A DNA stretch of 64,000 nt, taken from Larkinella punicea. GTDB taxonomy: Bacteria; Bacteroidota; Bacteroidia; Cytophagales; Spirosomataceae. Made by a program: the position numbers and the translations under genes. Below the pieces are notes generated by a model that saw only the letters and a program-made list of their open reading frames with translations, was not told the DNA's origin and made no database searches. Where the stretch lies: contig NZ_QOWE01000004.1 in the NCBI RefSeq assembly GCF_003334855.1, forward strand, positions 300,858-364,857, written 5' to 3'. Positions 7,737-17,349 of this stretch are shown here, piece by piece; positions within the stretch are counted from its first letter, which is position 1; each line of letters starts with the position of its first letter.

Positions 7737-10700
7737 ATGAGATCCTTAAAACTCTACTTCAAAAAAATAGGCTTGTTGCTTTTAGTAAGCACCTGGCCTG
7801 TCCTGGGATGGGCACAAGTGAACATGTCGGGTAAAGTCACTGAAGAAAATGGACAGCCATTACCCGGCGTAACGATCATTGAAAAAGGCAGTACGTCCGG
7901 CACGACCACCCAAACGGATGGCACCTACAGCCTGAAAGCAACTTCCGCTCAATCCGTACTGGTTTTTTCATTCGTAGGCTATACGTCCGAAGAAAGGGCC
8001 ATCGGTAACCGATCCAACATCAATGTGATACTGCTGCCCGATACCAAGCAACTGGGCGAGGTCGTCGTGGTCGGCTACGGAACCCAGCAGAAAAAGGATC
8101 TGACCGGCTCCGTAGCGTCGATTTCGGCCAAAGAACTCCAGCGCATCCCGGTTTCGGGGCTCGATCAGGCGTTGCAGGGGCAGGTGCCCGGTTTGCAGAT
8201 TTCCACCACCTCGGGTGCGCCGGGCGGTAACACGAACATTCTGGTGCGCGGGATTGGCTCGGTTTCCGGCGGGGTCGAACCGTTGTTTGTGGTCGATGGT
8301 TTTCCGATCAATAACTCCGGGGTCGGCAATCCGCTCAACACCATCAACCCGGCCGATATCGAGTCGATTGAAATCCTGAAAGACGCGTCGGCGACGGCCA
8401 TTTACGGCTCGCGGGGCTCCAACGGCGTGATCATCGTATCTACCAAACGTGGAAAAACCGGTCAGGCCCAGATCACCGTCGATGCCTACGTCGGCATGCA
8501 GGAACCGGCCCGGATGCTCAAAATGATGAATACCCGGCAGTTTGCCGAATTTGTCATCGAAGGCCACAACAACGGCTGGCTCGACAACGGTGGCCCCAAT
8601 GCCAAAATCACCGACCCGAACAGCGTCCGCTCCGCGTCGTACCGGATTCCCGAAGCATGGCAGGATTTGAACAACCTGCCCAAGGTCGACACCGACTGGC
8701 AGGACGTCATTTTCCGCAATGCGCCCATCCAGAACTACCAGGTTTCGGCCACCGGCGGCACCGAAAAGCTACGCTACGCGATCTCGGGGGGGTATTTTAA
8801 CCAGAAAGGAATTTTGATCAGCTCCGGATTCGAGCGGTATTCGGCCCGGCTGAACCTCGACGGACAACTGACCAAACGGCTCAAAGTAAGCATGAACCTG
8901 GCTCCGACCTATACCAGCACCGATAACGTTCCGTCCGCCGGTCACTACGGTGAATACAACATCGTTGCGATGGCGCTCTCCATGCCGCCGATGATTCCGG
9001 TTTACAACCCCGACGGCTCCTACGGCAACACCTTCGACCTGACGAATGTGGGCATGGGCGCGATTGCGAACCCGCTCAAAACCGCCAATGAATACAAAAG
9101 CACCAATGCCCAATTCCGGATGCTTGGCAATGTTTTTGGCGAATACGAACTGGCGACCGGTTTGAAATTGAAAGTCAGCGTGGGAACCGATTTTAATTAT
9201 TACAACACCAATACCTTCAAACCCTCGACGCTGTCGGGCAATGCTTCGCTGTCGCCGGCCACCTCCAATGTCGTCAACACTGCGGATGTCAACTGGCTGA
9301 ATGAGAACACAATCAACTACCGGCGCACATTCGGCAACCACTCTTTCGATGCACTGGCCGGGTTCACCATCCAAAAATCGACCACCACGGCAACCACCAC
9401 GAATGCGACCAATTTTGCCGACGACCTGCTGGAAAACATCAACGGCGGTCAGATTACGGGCGGGAGTTACACCATCGGGCAATGGGCGCTGCTCTCCTAC
9501 CTGGGCCGTGTCAATTATTCGTACAACGACCGGTATTTACTGACGGCCACCATCCGGACCGACGGCTCTTCCCGCTTCGGATCGGCCAATCGCTGGGGGA
9601 CGTTTCCGTCGTTCTCGGCGGGCTGGCGGCTGTCGGAAGAACCGTTCCTGAAAAACCTCAACCTGTTCGACGACTTCAAAATCCGGGCGGGCTACGGTTT
9701 TTCGGGCAACAACGCCATCGGAAACTACCGCTATCTGGGCCTGCTTTCTGCGACTAATTATGTATTGGGCAACACCCAGGTTCCGGGGCTCTCGCAGGGC
9801 AGTTTCACCAACAACCAACTCGGCTGGGAAACCAGCAAGCAAATCGACATTGGCGTGGATCTGGCCTTTTTCAACAGCCGGCTGCAATTCACGGGCGATT
9901 ATTACAACCGCCGGAATACCGATATGCTGCTCAACAAGGCCATTCCGGCCGTCACGGGCTACACCACCGCCTGGGTCAACATTGGTGAACTGGAAAACAA
10001 GGGCGTCGAGCTGGCGCTGTCCGGCAAACCCATCGCCACCCGGGATTTTCAGTGGACGAGCAGTTTCAACGCGACCTTCAACCGGAACAAAGTGCTGCGG
10101 CTCGGTTCGGAGGGCGAACAGCTCTTTTCCGACGGCGGACGTGGGGATGTCAGCATCACGCAGGTTGGCCAGCCCATCGGGAGTTTCTTCGGCCACGTAG
10201 CGGAAGGCGTTTTTCTGACGCAGGAACAGCTTTCGACACACGCCAAACAGAACGGGGCCAAGCTGGGGGATTTAATGTACAAGGATGTGGACGGCAACGG
10301 CACCATCACCGACGCCGACCGGACAATCATCGGCAACCCGCAACCTCGCGCATTCTACGGTTTTAACAACACGTTCAGCTACAAAAACTGGTCGCTGAGC
10401 GTGCTGCTCAATGGCGTTCAGGGACGCGATGTGTTCTGGGCCGGGGCGGTTTTTGTGCGCGGGTATCACGGGGTGCAGAACAACCTCAGTGAAGTCATCG
10501 ACAACTACTGGAAATCACCCACCGAACCGGGCGACGGCAAATCCCCCCGCATTATCCGGGGTGCCCTCAACAACAACCTGCGCTACAGTTCCTTCTTCAA
10601 TTTCGACGGTTCATACCTGCGGGTTCGCAACGTCACCCTGAACTACAACCTGCCACAAGGGCTGTCGAAACGGCTGGGGATGCAAAATGGCCGGGTTTAC

Positions 10701-10853
10701 CTGACGAGCAACAACCTCTTCACGTTCACGAAATACCCCGGCTACGACCCCGAAATCAGCAACTCCGGCGACAACATGCTGGCAGCCGGGATCGACTACC
10801 TCGGCTATCCGCCCGCCCGCACCTTCACCCTTGGTTTAAGCCTCACCTTCTGA
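7737..10853 (+). CDS. SusC/RagA-family TonB-linked outer membrane protein 1
   Basis: It is a TonB-dependent oligosaccharide importer of the outer membrane. A signal peptide (about residues 1-27) precedes a CarboxypepD_reg-like domain (VNMSGKVTEENGQPLPGVTI). A plug domain follows, with TGSVASISAKELQRIPV, LVRGIGSVSGG and the SusC-type signature EILKDASATAIYGSRGSNGV, then a 22-strand barrel ending in Phe (LGLSLTF). Length (1038) is normal. The frame opens at a TTG at 7728, but the ATG at 7737 is the better start. The SusD partner follows 14 bp later. It heads a plus-strand locus reaching 28.6 kb, so its ligand is probably a pectic or other uronate-rich oligosaccharide (inferred). Confidence 0.96.
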   Translation: MRSLKLYFKKIGLLLLVSTWPVLGWAQVNMSGKVTEENGQPLPGVTIIEKGSTSGTTTQTDGTYSLKATSAQSVLVFSFVGYTSEERAIGNRSNINVILLPDTKQLGEVVVVGYGTQQKKDLTGSVASISAKELQRIPVSGLDQALQGQVPGLQISTTSGAPGGNTNILVRGIGSVSGGVEPLFVVDGFPINNSGVGNPLNTINPADIESIEILKDASATAIYGSRGSNGVIIVSTKRGKTGQAQITVDAYVGMQEPARMLKMMNTRQFAEFVIEGHNNGWLDNGGPNAKITDPNSVRSASYRIPEAWQDLNNLPKVDTDWQDVIFRNAPIQNYQVSATGGTEKLRYAISGGYFNQKGILISSGFERYSARLNLDGQLTKRLKVSMNLAPTYTSTDNVPSAGHYGEYNIVAMALSMPPMIPVYNPDGSYGNTFDLTNVGMGAIANPLKTANEYKSTNAQFRMLGNVFGEYELATGLKLKVSVGTDFNYYNTNTFKPSTLSGNASLSPATSNVVNTADVNWLNENTINYRRTFGNHSFDALAGFTIQKSTTTATTTNATNFADDLLENINGGQITGGSYTIGQWALLSYLGRVNYSYNDRYLLTATIRTDGSSRFGSANRWGTFPSFSAGWRLSEEPFLKNLNLFDDFKIRAGYGFSGNNAIGNYRYLGLLSATNYVLGNTQVPGLSQGSFTNNQLGWETSKQIDIGVDLAFFNSRLQFTGDYYNRRNTDMLLNKAIPAVTGYTTAWVNIGELENKGVELALSGKPIATRDFQWTSSFNATFNRNKVLRLGSEGEQLFSDGGRGDVSITQVGQPIGSFFGHVAEGVFLTQEQLSTHAKQNGAKLGDLMYKDVDGNGTITDADRTIIGNPQPRAFYGFNNTFSYKNWSLSVLLNGVQGRDVFWAGAVFVRGYHGVQNNLSEVIDNYWKSPTEPGDGKSPRIIRGALNNNLRYSSFFNFDGSYLRVRNVTLNYNLPQGLSKRLGMQNGRVYLTSNNLFTFTKYPGYDPEISNSGDNMLAAGIDYLGYPPARTFTLGLSLTF

Positions 10854-10867
10854 CCAAACCCGACATC

Positions 10868-12280
10868 ATGAAAGCCAAAAGCCTTATACTCTCGCTGTTC
10901 AGCCTGCTCATTCTGGCCGGTTGTCAGGATGATTTTCTGGCCCTTTCGCCCGAAACCGACCGCAACACGGTTAATTTTTACAAAACCGCAGCCGATTTCA
11001 ACAATGCCGTCGTGGGAACGTATGCTTCGCTCAAACTGGGTGGCACCTACAACACGTCCTTATACTGGATGGGTGAAGTATCGACCGATAACGCCAATTA
11101 TGGCGTAACGACCCGGCAGGCTGTCAACGTCGATAACTTCCAGTTCATTGATCATTCCTACACCTCGCTCAACGACATCATCTACGCGGCCTGGCGCGAT
11201 CATTATCGGGGCATCAGCCGCGCCAACGCCATCCTGAGCCGCATCGAAACCGCTGGTATTCCCGATAACCTGAAAGCGCAGTACCGGGGAGAAGCCCAGT
11301 TTCTGCGGGCGTTGCTGTATTTTAACCTCGTCCGCCTGTACGGCGATGTGCCGCTGGTGACAACCGAAATCACCGAAGCCGACGGTGCCAGCAGCCTCAC
11401 CCGAACCCCAACCGCTGAAGTCTACAACCTGATCATCAGCGATTTGCAAAGTGCCGAACAGGTTTTACCCATCACCTACGGTTCAACGGATGTTGGGCGG
11501 GCACCGCAGGGCGCGGCCAAAGCCCTGCTTGGCAAGGTGTACCTGACCCGCAAGGAATGGGACAAAGCCGCTACCAAACTCAAAGAAGTCATTTCCTCGG
11601 GCCGGTTTCAGTTGCTGCCCAAATACGCCGATGTCTTCAGTTTTGCCACACCGACCAATGCCGAAATCCTGTTCAATGTTCAGTATAAATCGGGCAACAC
11701 GGGGCAGGGAAGCAATTTTGGACCGGTTCAGGCCAGTGAAGGCGCACGGATTACGGGCGGGAGCATGCGGTATGTGACGGCAGACATGGAAAACGCTTAC
11801 GAGACCGGCGACCTCCGCAAGGCCTTTTCGATGAAATCCTCTTATCTTGACGCCACCGGGCAACTGGTGACGCAGCGGTATGTCAGTAAATACGTGCAAT
11901 TTGGCGCACTCGCCGGTGATTCGGACATCGACTTTCCCGTCATCCGTTATGCCGATGTGTTGCTGATGTATGCCGAAGCACTCAACGAAGTGGGTTTCAA
12001 CCCCGAAGCCGTGACGAATCTGAATCTGGTGCGCCAGCGGGCGGGACTGGCGGCCACGACCGCAACCACACAGAGCAGCTTTCGACTGGCCATTGAACAG
12101 GAACGCCGGGTGGAATTCGCGTTTGAGAACCACCGCTGGTTTGATCTGGTCCGGACGGGACGGTATACGACGGTGATGAACGGCAAAGGGCTGACTGTGC
12201 AGGATTTCCACACCCTCTACCTGATTCCGCAACGGGAAATGGACCTGAACCGGTCGCTGACCCAAAACCCTGGCTATTAA
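10868..12280 (+). CDS. SusD/RagB-family nutrient-binding outer membrane lipoprotein 1
   Basis: It is the surface lipoprotein lid of the preceding SusC. The lipobox LAGC places the lipidated Cys at residue 19, followed by QDDF. The N-terminal SusD-like domain holds RANAILSRIE and the TPR-like AQFLRALLYFNLVRLYGDVPL. The C-terminal RagB/SusD domain holds RYADVLLMYAEALNEVG and ERRVEFAFENHRWFDLVRTG, and the protein ends in the typical LTQNPGY. At 470 residues it is within the family range. The gap to SusC is 14 bp and to the next gene 6 bp, so all belong to one transcript. Confidence 0.96.
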   Translation: MKAKSLILSLFSLLILAGCQDDFLALSPETDRNTVNFYKTAADFNNAVVGTYASLKLGGTYNTSLYWMGEVSTDNANYGVTTRQAVNVDNFQFIDHSYTSLNDIIYAAWRDHYRGISRANAILSRIETAGIPDNLKAQYRGEAQFLRALLYFNLVRLYGDVPLVTTEITEADGASSLTRTPTAEVYNLIISDLQSAEQVLPITYGSTDVGRAPQGAAKALLGKVYLTRKEWDKAATKLKEVISSGRFQLLPKYADVFSFATPTNAEILFNVQYKSGNTGQGSNFGPVQASEGARITGGSMRYVTADMENAYETGDLRKAFSMKSSYLDATGQLVTQRYVSKYVQFGALAGDSDIDFPVIRYADVLLMYAEALNEVGFNPEAVTNLNLVRQRAGLAATTATTQSSFRLAIEQERRVEFAFENHRWFDLVRTGRYTTVMNGKGLTVQDFHTLYLIPQREMDLNRSLTQNPGY

Positions 12281-12286
12281 GCAACT

Positions 12287-13789
12287 ATGAATCGGCGGGA
12301 ATTCACACAACGGACCCTTTTTTACGCTTTGGCGGTTTCCATTCCTCGCGGGCTGGAACCAAACCCCTATTGGGTAGCCAGTGACGTGAAAGCGCCTAAG
12401 CTGGAACTTTCCGCCGGAAAACGATTGCCGTTTGGCTGGCCGGCCTTTGCGGTTTTGCCCAACCAATCCGGAGACGACGTGATTCTGCATTTTCCGAAAC
12501 CGATTCTCCAAAAACCGCTGCGCCTGCGGCTGACCGTCGCCATCGACACCCGGGAAGCGAAAAAAGTGGAAGTGCGGTCGGCTCAAACGAATCAATGGCT
12601 GGGGGAACTGGATTTGCGGTTTTCGTACGCGACCGAATTGTACGAGGTTTTACTTTCCACTGAAAAAGCCGCTTTACTTCAAAAGGAAGGCATCCGGCTC
12701 CGGATGACCAGCGGCACCTCCCCCATCTGGTTTCTGGCACCGGCTAAAAATCCGGCGTATGCCGGGTTGCAACCGCACGTCCTTACCGATACTGCTCCCG
12801 CTAATCCGGAAACGGTTTTCTGGAACAATCTGGCATCGCTCCGGTCGATTCAACAATTTAGCTGGATGGAGGGCTGTGTCACCGACGGCTTGCTGGACTG
12901 GTGGCGGCAAGACCACTCCCCTGAAGCAAAAAAGGCACTGGAAGCGCATTTTGCTTTGTTTTTTGACGATCAACAGCGGCTGGTGTACGAAAACGCCCGG
13001 AGTGAACCCGCCGACGGAACGATTTACGGCATCGAATGTCCGTTGCCGCTGGCGGCTTTGGCGCACCTGCAACCGAATCACCCCGCACTCGATCTGCTGG
13101 TTTCGTTTGCCCGGCAAAAAAGCCAGCCCAACGGACTTATTCGGGATCAAAGTCTGACGACCGAAGGCTGTTATACACTCGCGTATCCACTGGCGGTGCT
13201 GGCCCGGCAACGCAAGGATCTCGCTCTGGCGCGGCTAGCGTTGGCCAATCTACAGCACCGTCAGGAAGCACTGGTTACGCCCGATGTGGTGTATCAGGGA
13301 CGAGGTCAAGCGGGAGAATGGAATGCGTATCCCAACTGGGGGCGCGGGCTGGTCTGGTATCTGCTAGGCACGGTGCGAACGCTGAACGAACTGAACCCTT
13401 TGGCGGCTCAGCTCGACCCGGCGGTTCTGCAAAACCTGAAGGCCACGTTCCTGCAAACCGCCGAACGGATGCTGAAAGACCGCGACCCGCAGGGTGGCTG
13501 GCACGGCTTCGTGGGCGAACCCCAAACCGGTATCGACACCTCGGCCACGGCGGGTATCGCGGCAGCACTGGCCCTGGCGGCCCAGTACGGCTGGTTACCT
13601 TCCGAAACGCTCAAAACACTCGAAATCACGAAAAAAACCTTGCTTCAGTACCTCACACCCGACGGTTTTCTGACGGGAGCCTGTCAGTCGAACCGGGGCG
13701 GTGTCGAATTACAACGAAGTGGTTATCGGGTCATTTCACAGTATGCCGCCGGGTTAATGGCGCAGTTTCTGGTGGCCATGAAAACGTAA
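12287..13789 (+). CDS. Glycoside hydrolase family 88/105-like protein (unsaturated glucuronyl/rhamnogalacturonyl hydrolase type)
   Basis: It has 500 residues. The N-terminus MNRREFTQRT has the twin-arginine look of Tat-exported proteins. After ~150 residues of beta-rich N-terminal domain comes an alpha/alpha-toroid region, with SWMEGCVTDGLLDWW, GRGLVWYLLGTVRTLNEL, DPQGGWHGFVGEP and IDTSATAGIAAALAL. The WGRGLVWYLLG stretch corresponds to the RGNGW-like motif of GH88/GH105 enzymes, which remove 4,5-unsaturated uronic acids from the ends of lyase products. The extra N-terminal domain is not usual for the short GH105 enzymes, so the exact family is uncertain. Its place right after SusD supports a role in trimming uronate oligosaccharides. 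Confidence 0.75.
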   Translation: MNRREFTQRTLFYALAVSIPRGLEPNPYWVASDVKAPKLELSAGKRLPFGWPAFAVLPNQSGDDVILHFPKPILQKPLRLRLTVAIDTREAKKVEVRSAQTNQWLGELDLRFSYATELYEVLLSTEKAALLQKEGIRLRMTSGTSPIWFLAPAKNPAYAGLQPHVLTDTAPANPETVFWNNLASLRSIQQFSWMEGCVTDGLLDWWRQDHSPEAKKALEAHFALFFDDQQRLVYENARSEPADGTIYGIECPLPLAALAHLQPNHPALDLLVSFARQKSQPNGLIRDQSLTTEGCYTLAYPLAVLARQRKDLALARLALANLQHRQEALVTPDVVYQGRGQAGEWNAYPNWGRGLVWYLLGTVRTLNELNPLAAQLDPAVLQNLKATFLQTAERMLKDRDPQGGWHGFVGEPQTGIDTSATAGIAAALALAAQYGWLPSETLKTLEITKKTLLQYLTPDGFLTGACQSNRGGVELQRSGYRVISQYAAGLMAQFLVAMKT

Positions 13790-13796
13790 TTAGAAC

Positions 13797-14495
13797 ATGA
13801 AAAAAACAACCGGTATAGTTGGTCTTCTAGCGATTTGGCTGCTGATTAATGCCGTACAACCCCTGCCGAAATTGTACGTCATCGGTGACAGCATTTCGAT
13901 GCGGTATGGTCCATTTCTGGAAAAATACGTTCAGGGCGTTTGGCAGTATGACCGAAAAAGTGACGACGGACAGGCGGCCAAAAACCTGGATGTGCCGGTG
14001 GGAGCCAACGGGGGGGATTCGCGCATGGTGCTCGAATATTTGAAACTGAAAACCCCCGACAAAACCTTCCAACCGGATGTGCTGCTCCTGAACTGCGGTT
14101 TGCACGACATCAAACGGCTCCCGGAAACCAATGTCATTCAGGTTGATTCGGCCAGTTACCGGAAAAATCTGGAAGCCATTTACCAACTCCTGAAAAAACG
14201 CAACATCCGGCTGGTCTGGATGCGAACCACCTCCGTGGAAGACGAACGGCACAACACCCGCTCGAAAGCCTTCAAACGCTATGCCCGCGATCTGGATGAC
14301 TACAACCGGATTGCTGACGAAGTGATGCAGAAACACGCCGTTCCGGTTATCGATCTGTACACCTTTACGCGAAGTTTAGGTAGTGAGCATTTTGTCGATC
14401 ACGTGCATTACGACGACTCGGCAATGCAGCTGCAAGCCGCTTACATTGCCGGTTATTTACAGGCCAACCGTTCCCTAATCCTGAAAAGAAAATGA
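13797..14495 (+). CDS. SGNH/GDSL hydrolase (probable secreted carbohydrate esterase)
   Basis: It has 232 residues. A signal peptide or anchor (about residues 5-21) is followed by the SGNH block I motif VIGDSIS with Ser32 as the likely nucleophile. NGGDSR and LLNCGLHDIKR match blocks II and III, and DHVHYDD near the C-terminus supplies the Asp/His of block V. Such enzymes in carbohydrate loci usually remove acetyl or other acyl groups from polysaccharides. Its stop overlaps the ATG of the next gene by 4 bp, so they are translationally coupled. The substrate is not shown by sequence. Confidence 0.88.
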   Translation: MKKTTGIVGLLAIWLLINAVQPLPKLYVIGDSISMRYGPFLEKYVQGVWQYDRKSDDGQAAKNLDVPVGANGGDSRMVLEYLKLKTPDKTFQPDVLLLNCGLHDIKRLPETNVIQVDSASYRKNLEAIYQLLKKRNIRLVWMRTTSVEDERHNTRSKAFKRYARDLDDYNRIADEVMQKHAVPVIDLYTFTRSLGSEHFVDHVHYDDSAMQLQAAYIAGYLQANRSLILKRK

Positions 14496-17305
14496 AATTC
14501 CTAACCCCTTTCCTTCTGTCAATCAGTCTGATCTCGGTCGAGCTACCAACAGCATCGGCCCAAAATCCGGCACCAGGCCTAACGGTTTTAGAGCCAAAAG
14601 GTTTCCGGGAAGTAGCGCAGCTTCGGCCGCGTTCCACCAAAGAAATCAAGTCATCGACCTGGTCGATTGGGGGCGAAACCCTCGACCGGGATTATACCGA
14701 CTACCAATCGTACCGGCATTACCTCGGGCCGCTGGGTGCCAAGCGAATCCGGTTGCAGGGCGGCTGGTCGAAGTGCGAAAAAGTGAAGGGGCAATACGAT
14801 TTTGCGTGGCTCGATGCCGTCATTCCCGATGCTTATTCGCGGGGCGTTTCGCCCTGGGTGGAGCTGTCGTACGGCAATCCGATTTATCCCGGTGGTGGCG
14901 AACCCAAACTGGGCGGACGGATTCCCACATCTGAAGAAGCGTTGGTAGCCTGGGACAACTGGGTTCGGGCGATGGTGAACCGCTATAAAAACCAGGTGAC
15001 GGAATGGGAAATCTGGAACGAACCGGACCTGAACAAGCTGAATACCGGCGAGGAAGTAGCGGTTTTCTACATCCGCACCGCCAAACTGGTGAAGGCCATC
15101 CAGCCCAACGCCAAACTGATTGCCCTCGGTGTCGCCGGGGTTCCGGCAACGGCTTTCATGCGCCCGTTCCTCGATCATTTGAAGAAGGAAAATGCGCTTG
15201 ATCTGGTTGATATTCTGACGTATCACGGCTACGCGCCAAACCCCGACACCTCATATCCGAAGATTGAGGAAATGCGGAAGCTGGTCTGGAGTTATAACCG
15301 GAGCGCCGGCCGCCCAAAAATCACCTTCATGCAGGGCGAAAACGGGGCACCTTCGACCGCCAGTGCGGTCACGATCGGGGCTTTGCGGCAATACGACTGG
15401 ACCGAACTGAGTCAGGCCAAATGGGATTTGCGCCGGATGCTGGCCGACCACGGACGCGGCATTGCCACCAACCTCTTCACAATCAGCGACATCCACTATG
15501 CCGCCGGTGACCACATGACGGGCGTCAACACGAAAGGCTTGCTGAAAACCAATCCTGACAAAACCATCGAACGTCCAAAAATGGCCTACAAAGCCGCCCA
15601 GCACGTTTTTTCAACCTTTGACGATCAACTCGAATTGCTCGATCAGGCCAAACCAACCGTCAGTCAGGCTACGGTTTCGGCGTTTCAATACCGCCAGCGG
15701 AAAAACAGCGGGAGCCTCGTCACGCTCTGGAGCGCCGAAGCCCGGCCCGCCGAAACCTACGAACCAAAACCCACCGATGTAACCATCAAGGGGAAATTCG
15801 ACCAGCCGGTTTTTGTCGATCTCGTGTCTGGTAAAGTATACGAAATTCCGAAAAACCAGTGGAAAAAATCGGGCGATAGCTACACGTTTACGGCCATTCC
15901 GGTGCCGGATTATCCGGTTTTAATCGCCGAAAAAACCGCCCTGCATTTGCTAACGCCCACCGGACAATCGGCCAATCCATCGTTCAAATACCTGGGAAAA
16001 ATTGCACCCAAAAATTCACGTGATATTCAATCGTCAAACTGGTCGGTGGGAGCCGAATACATGGATCGGGATTATACGGTTTATGTAAACTGGAAAGACT
16101 ATTTAGGCAAACTCGGCGTCAAAAAAGCCCGCATTCAATCGGGCTGGGCAAAGTGTGAAAAAGTGAAAGGACACTATGACTTTGCATGGCTCGATGAAAT
16201 TGTTTTCGACATGGTGAAACAGGGCGTGACGCCCTGGATCGATCTGTGTTACGGCAATCCGCTGTATTCGGGCGGTGGCGGAACCACGCTGAATGCCGCC
16301 ATTCCGTTTTCGGGTGAAGCCCTGGCGGGTTGGAAAAATTACGTAGCCGCCGTTGTGGCCCGGTATGGTGATAAAGTAACAGAATGGGAAATCTGGAACG
16401 AACCGAACTACAAAATTTCTATTCCCGATTACGCCGATTTCTTCATTACAACCGCTGAAACCGTTCGTTCAGTGCAGCCGAAGGCTCAAATTATTGCCTT
16501 CGCGCCGGGCAGTGGGGTCGATTACAAGTTTGCGGACAGTGCCTTGAAAATTATTCAGGAGAAAGGAAAACTGGGTTTAATCAACCAAATCAGCCACCAC
16601 CGGCACATTCCAAACCCCGACAACCGGGATTCGGAAGTAGAACTGGAGAAAGTGGTCGCCAAATACAGCCCTGCCATTCGCATTCGGCAGGGTGAAGCCG
16701 GTTGCCCGTCGGAATGGAACAACAATTTCGCCCTGAACAAGTACCCGTGGACGGAATTGACGCAATCGAAGCACATCCTTCGCCGGTTGCTGACCGATCT
16801 GGGACACGACAAGGAGTCGTGCTGCTTCACGATCATGGACGCCAAAACGCCCCAGGAATGGAATCACAAAGGGCTGCTGAAAGCGAATGAAGACCTGACT
16901 GTGGCGCATGCCAAACCGGCGTATTACGCGTTTCAAAATCTGATTTCCGTCTTCGACGATAAGCTGGAGCGGCTCGAAACGTATCCGTATTCCGTAAAAA
17001 AAGAAGAGAACAATACGCTTTCGCTGTATGCGTACGCCGATAAAGCCAATCAGCTTCAGGCCGTAACGGTCTGGATAAAAGACAACGTTCCTTCCGATAA
17101 CAACGAGCAAACCTTGTGTGATTTTACGTTCGCCAACGCCCGGTTTAAAAATCCGGTTTGGGTGGATCTCATCGCCGGTACGGTGTACGAAATCCCGAAA
17201 GAGAATTGGTCGAAAAAAGAGAACGTATTCCGGCAAATTCCGCTGTATGATTCTCCCATTCTGATTGCGGACAAATCGCTGATTAATCTGTCGGTCAACC
17301 AATAA
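14492..17305 (+). CDS. Secreted protein with two tandem clan GH-A (GH39-like) glycosidase domains
   Basis: It has 937 residues with a signal peptide (about 1-23, ending TASAQ). The protein is an internal duplication. Copy 1 starts near residue 49 (IKSSTWSIGGETLDRDYT) and copy 2 near residue 508 (IQSSNWSVGAEYMDRDYT). Each has a (beta/alpha)8 barrel with the clan GH-A acid/base motif EIWNEP (Glu177, Glu637) and a second Glu in QGENG or QGEAG (Glu283, Glu735) that fits the nucleophile. Each ends in a small beta domain with DLVSGKVYEIPK or DLIAGTVYEIPK. Both active sites look intact. A third homologue is at 18523-20025. GH39-type beta-xylosidase/iduronidase or a related family is likely; the substrate is unknown. 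Confidence 0.8.
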   Translation: MKFLTPFLLSISLISVELPTASAQNPAPGLTVLEPKGFREVAQLRPRSTKEIKSSTWSIGGETLDRDYTDYQSYRHYLGPLGAKRIRLQGGWSKCEKVKGQYDFAWLDAVIPDAYSRGVSPWVELSYGNPIYPGGGEPKLGGRIPTSEEALVAWDNWVRAMVNRYKNQVTEWEIWNEPDLNKLNTGEEVAVFYIRTAKLVKAIQPNAKLIALGVAGVPATAFMRPFLDHLKKENALDLVDILTYHGYAPNPDTSYPKIEEMRKLVWSYNRSAGRPKITFMQGENGAPSTASAVTIGALRQYDWTELSQAKWDLRRMLADHGRGIATNLFTISDIHYAAGDHMTGVNTKGLLKTNPDKTIERPKMAYKAAQHVFSTFDDQLELLDQAKPTVSQATVSAFQYRQRKNSGSLVTLWSAEARPAETYEPKPTDVTIKGKFDQPVFVDLVSGKVYEIPKNQWKKSGDSYTFTAIPVPDYPVLIAEKTALHLLTPTGQSANPSFKYLGKIAPKNSRDIQSSNWSVGAEYMDRDYTVYVNWKDYLGKLGVKKARIQSGWAKCEKVKGHYDFAWLDEIVFDMVKQGVTPWIDLCYGNPLYSGGGGTTLNAAIPFSGEALAGWKNYVAAVVARYGDKVTEWEIWNEPNYKISIPDYADFFITTAETVRSVQPKAQIIAFAPGSGVDYKFADSALKIIQEKGKLGLINQISHHRHIPNPDNRDSEVELEKVVAKYSPAIRIRQGEAGCPSEWNNNFALNKYPWTELTQSKHILRRLLTDLGHDKESCCFTIMDAKTPQEWNHKGLLKANEDLTVAHAKPAYYAFQNLISVFDDKLERLETYPYSVKKEENNTLSLYAYADKANQLQAVTVWIKDNVPSDNNEQTLCDFTFANARFKNPVWVDLIAGTVYEIPKENWSKKENVFRQIPLYDSPILIADKSLINLSVNQ

Positions 17306-17349
17306 GAAAAGGCGGTAATTTACCAAACCGACGAGATAACCATACAACC

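Noticed and set aside
11483-12595. 370-codon minus-strand ORF across SusD and the next gene
   Set aside because: Antisense shadow of two well-supported genes; no recognisable motif.
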